Assembly: GCA_903845215.1 (NCBI GenBank) | Contig: CAIMWI010000036.1 | Span: 1-64,000, forward strand | Source of the DNA: an uncultured Rhodobacterales bacterium | Lineage (GTDB): Bacteria > Pseudomonadota > Alphaproteobacteria > Rhodobacterales > Rhodobacteraceae | Direction of reading: 5' to 3' | Length of the DNA stretch: 64,000 nucleotides | Shown here: positions 62,321 through 64,000 of the stretch, piece by piece | How positions within the stretch are numbered: position 1 is the stretch's first letter | How the letters are laid out: every line of letters starts with the position of its first letter | Translations under genes and position numbers: made by a program | The notes under the pieces: generated by a model | Database searches by the model: none | The model's input: only the letters and a program-made list of their open reading frames with translations | What the model was told of the DNA's origin: nothing

Positions 62321-63652
62321 TTAAGACCGATAATCGGCGTTGATTTCGATATAGCGGTTGGTCAGATCACAAGTCCAAACCTTGCGCTTGCCGCGTCCTA
62401 GGCCCATGTCGACCGAGATCACAATATCTGACTGCAGCATATAATTTGCGCCGTCTTCTTCGCGGTACTTGGGGTTGCGCCAGCCTTTACGCGCCACAAG
62501 GATATCGCCGAATTTGATGGTGATGCGGTCGCGATCCGCCAAAGCGCCGGATTTGCCAATGGCGGCGACGATGCGGCCCCAGTTGGGGTCTTGGCCCGCA
62601 ATCGCTGTCTTGACAAGTGGCGAATTGGCGATGGCCAAAGCCACTTTATGGGCGTCGGTATCCGTCGCTGCACCGGTGACATTCACTTCGACGAACTTGG
62701 TGGCACCTTCGCCGTCGCGGATCACTTGGTGCGCCAGATTAAGCATCACCTCCGCCAACGCCGCCTCGAAGGCTTTGAGCGTGGGGCCCGCCACGGGGGC
62801 AGCATCAGATTGGCCAGTGGCGGCGAGCAAAAGCGTGTCAGAGGTCGAAGTGTCACTGTCTACGGTGATAGAGTTGAACGTGGTGTCGGTGTTGCGCGAC
62901 AGAATTCTTTGCAAGGTGGCGGCACTGATTTTGGCGTCGGTGAAGATATAGACCAACATGGTCGCCATATCGGGGGCTATCATGCCAGAGCCTTTGGCGA
63001 TGCCTGCGATATGGATTGTCCCACCCTCGCCCGCAATCGTGGCGGCTGCCCCTTTTGGGAAAGTGTCGGTGGTCATGATCGCCTCAGCCGCCATGGAAAT
63101 GGCATCTTGCTGCAGGCCCGCTTGCAGTGCGGGAACGGCGGCCAAGATGCGGTCATGTGGCAAGGGCTCGCCAATCACACCGGTGGAAGAGGAGAAGACG
63201 CGGCTAGCAGGCAGGCCCAAAGCCGCGGCAACCCCGCCCGTAATGGCCGCAACCGAAGCGTCGCCCTTAGCCCCAGTGAAGGCGTTAGAATTTCCAGAGT
63301 TCACAACAATCGCAGCCCCCGCACCGCGCGGCACGCGGGCAGTGATTTTAGCCTGACAGTCGCGCACACAGGCCGAACGTGTGGTGGAGCGGGTAAACAC
63401 CCCCGCAATGGTTGTGCCCGGGGCCAAGCGGACCAGCATCACATCCTTGCGGTTTTGATAGCGCACGCCTGCCTCGACCGCGGCGAATTCAACGCCGCGG
63501 ATTTGGGGCAAGGTGGGAAAGCGCGCAGGCGCCAAGGGCGAGACAGGTTTGGCTTTCTTGGCCGCAGGCTTTTGCGCCTTTTTGGGCCCAGAAAGGGCCT
63601 TGATCTCTTTTTTCAGCGCTTTTGCTTCGGCCTTCCAGTCGGTCTTGCCCAT
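62321..63652 (-). CDS. argJ: Bifunctional glutamate N-acetyltransferase/ornithine acetyltransferase ArgJ
   Basis: A 443-residue enzyme of arginine biosynthesis that transfers the acetyl group from acetylornithine to glutamate. The precursor self-cleaves at KGSGMIAPDMA-TML, with the nucleophile Thr231. NSGNSNAFTG and the C-terminal NPNWGRI are also conserved. It carries an unusual 45-residue Lys/Ala-rich N-terminal extension before the usual start of the fold (PVSPLAPARFP). AAGGAG lies 7 nt before the ATG at 63652. It follows the parvulin gene by 10 bp. Confidence 0.94.
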   Translation of the reverse strand: MGKTDWKAEAKALKKEIKALSGPKKAQKPAAKKAKPVSPLAPARFPTLPQIRGVEFAAVEAGVRYQNRKDVMLVRLAPGTTIAGVFTRSTTRSACVRDCQAKITARVPRGAGAAIVVNSGNSNAFTGAKGDASVAAITGGVAAALGLPASRVFSSSTGVIGEPLPHDRILAAVPALQAGLQQDAISMAAEAIMTTDTFPKGAAATIAGEGGTIHIAGIAKGSGMIAPDMATMLVYIFTDAKISAATLQRILSRNTDTTFNSITVDSDTSTSDTLLLAATGQSDAAPVAGPTLKAFEAALAEVMLNLAHQVIRDGEGATKFVEVNVTGAATDTDAHKVALAIANSPLVKTAIAGQDPNWGRIVAAIGKSGALADRDRITIKFGDILVARKGWRNPKYREEDGANYMLQSDIVISVDMGLGRGKRKVWTCDLTNRYIEINADYRS

Positions 63653-63662
63653 GGCATTCTCC

Positions 63663-64000
63663 TTACTTTTCAAGAAGAGTAACGTCTTTGCTTAGGGCGG
63701 GGTCAATCCCCTCTAGCGTGCGCGTGATCGTGGCCTTGTCTGTTATGGCCGTGATATAGGCATCAATGGCGGCCTTGCGCACTTCGGCTGTGATTTGCTC
63801 TTGCACATCGGCAAGGGGCGGGGCGGCCTTGTTGCGGCTTTCCGCGACAAGGATCAGATGCCAACCAAAGTCGGTTTTGATCGGGCCTGTGGCCTTGCCA
63901 ACGGGGGCAGCCACAACGGCGTCTTCAAAGGGTTTTACTGTAGCACCCAACCCAATCCAGCCCAGATCGCCCCCATTGGCGGCATTGCCATCAATTGAAT
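63663..64000 (-). CDS. Peptidyl-prolyl isomerase, parvulin type (partial, 5' end outside)
   Basis: The C-terminal ~112 residues of a PpiC/SurA-like rotamase. NGGDLGWIGLGATVKPFEDAV and the family-typical FGWHLILV are visible, followed by a helical tail ending in DVTLLEK. The frame stays open to the window edge, so the N-terminal signal or chaperone part is missing. It precedes argJ by 10 bp and probably shares its transcript. Confidence 0.88.
   Translation of the reverse strand, partial: SIDGNAANGGDLGWIGLGATVKPFEDAVVAAPVGKATGPIKTDFGWHLILVAESRNKAAPPLADVQEQITAEVRKAAIDAYITAITDKATITRTLEGIDPALSKDVTLLEK

Noticed and set aside
1..64000. CRISPR arrays, transposases, integrases, phage genes, toxin-antitoxin pairs, rRNA and tRNA genes
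   Set aside because: I looked for them on both strands and saw none. Small or divergent examples could be missed without a computed search.

Overview
The window is a gene-dense, GC-rich stretch of chromosome from an alphaproteobacterium, most likely a member of the Rhodobacteraceae. The evidence is the family content (DUF2794, DUF1285, DUF599, IalB-like protein, DUF448/L7Ae fusion), the NusA/IF-2/PolA/RecQ sequences, and recurring intergenic elements with a GAGTATTT...CCAAGATGAA core. I see no phage, IS element, CRISPR array, rRNA or tRNA gene. No gap between genes exceeds 300 bases. All assignments come from reading the sequence; no database search was run.

Layout. 1-8.7 kb: end of an unknown gene, an MFS exporter, and the pair pbpC plus a very large alpha-2-macroglobulin (periplasmic defence or wall repair). 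8.9-15.1 kb: a soluble hybrid histidine kinase, RecQ, a YggT protein, an Atg22-type MFS protein and the murein endopeptidase MepA. 15.1-16.5 kb is the most regulatory part: a probable preQ1-I riboswitch before a queuosine-precursor transporter, then a promoter, an 18-codon leader ORF with a 16-nt perfect Shine-Dalgarno match, a terminator, and the ribosome-rescue gene arfB. 16.5-19.4 kb: NAD salvage (pncB, pncA) and trhO. 19.4-23.5 kb: an MFS transporter, a pyruvyltransferase/GT29 pair, and asd.

23.6-28.1 kb: a TPR protein, a class-III aminotransferase, and a bicarbonate module on the minus strand (beta-carbonic anhydrase, SbtA-type transporter, SbtB-type PII-like protein). 28.2-39.8 kb: peptidases, asparaginase, RlmN, a desaturase, a YcaQ-type protein, an alpha/beta hydrolase, a succinate-semialdehyde dehydrogenase, a cupin and a peptidoglycan-binding protein. 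39.8-43.6 kb: glycolate oxidase glcDEF. 44.4-51.1 kb: a MoxR/DUF58/DUF4159/VWA (Bat-like) operon. 51.2-52.8 kb: DUF1285, a hydroxypyruvate-isomerase-like protein and a zinc-finger protein. 53.0-61.5 kb: polA, then the rimP-nusA-ylxR-infB operon behind a promoter and an attenuator-like leader. 61.5-64 kb: a 51-aa gene, mutT, argJ and the end of a parvulin isomerase gene.

Most of the window is conserved core metabolism and information processing. The items most worth following up are the arfB leader, the family of three-armed intergenic repeats, the preQ1 and rimP leaders, the bicarbonate module and the GT29/pyruvyltransferase cassette.
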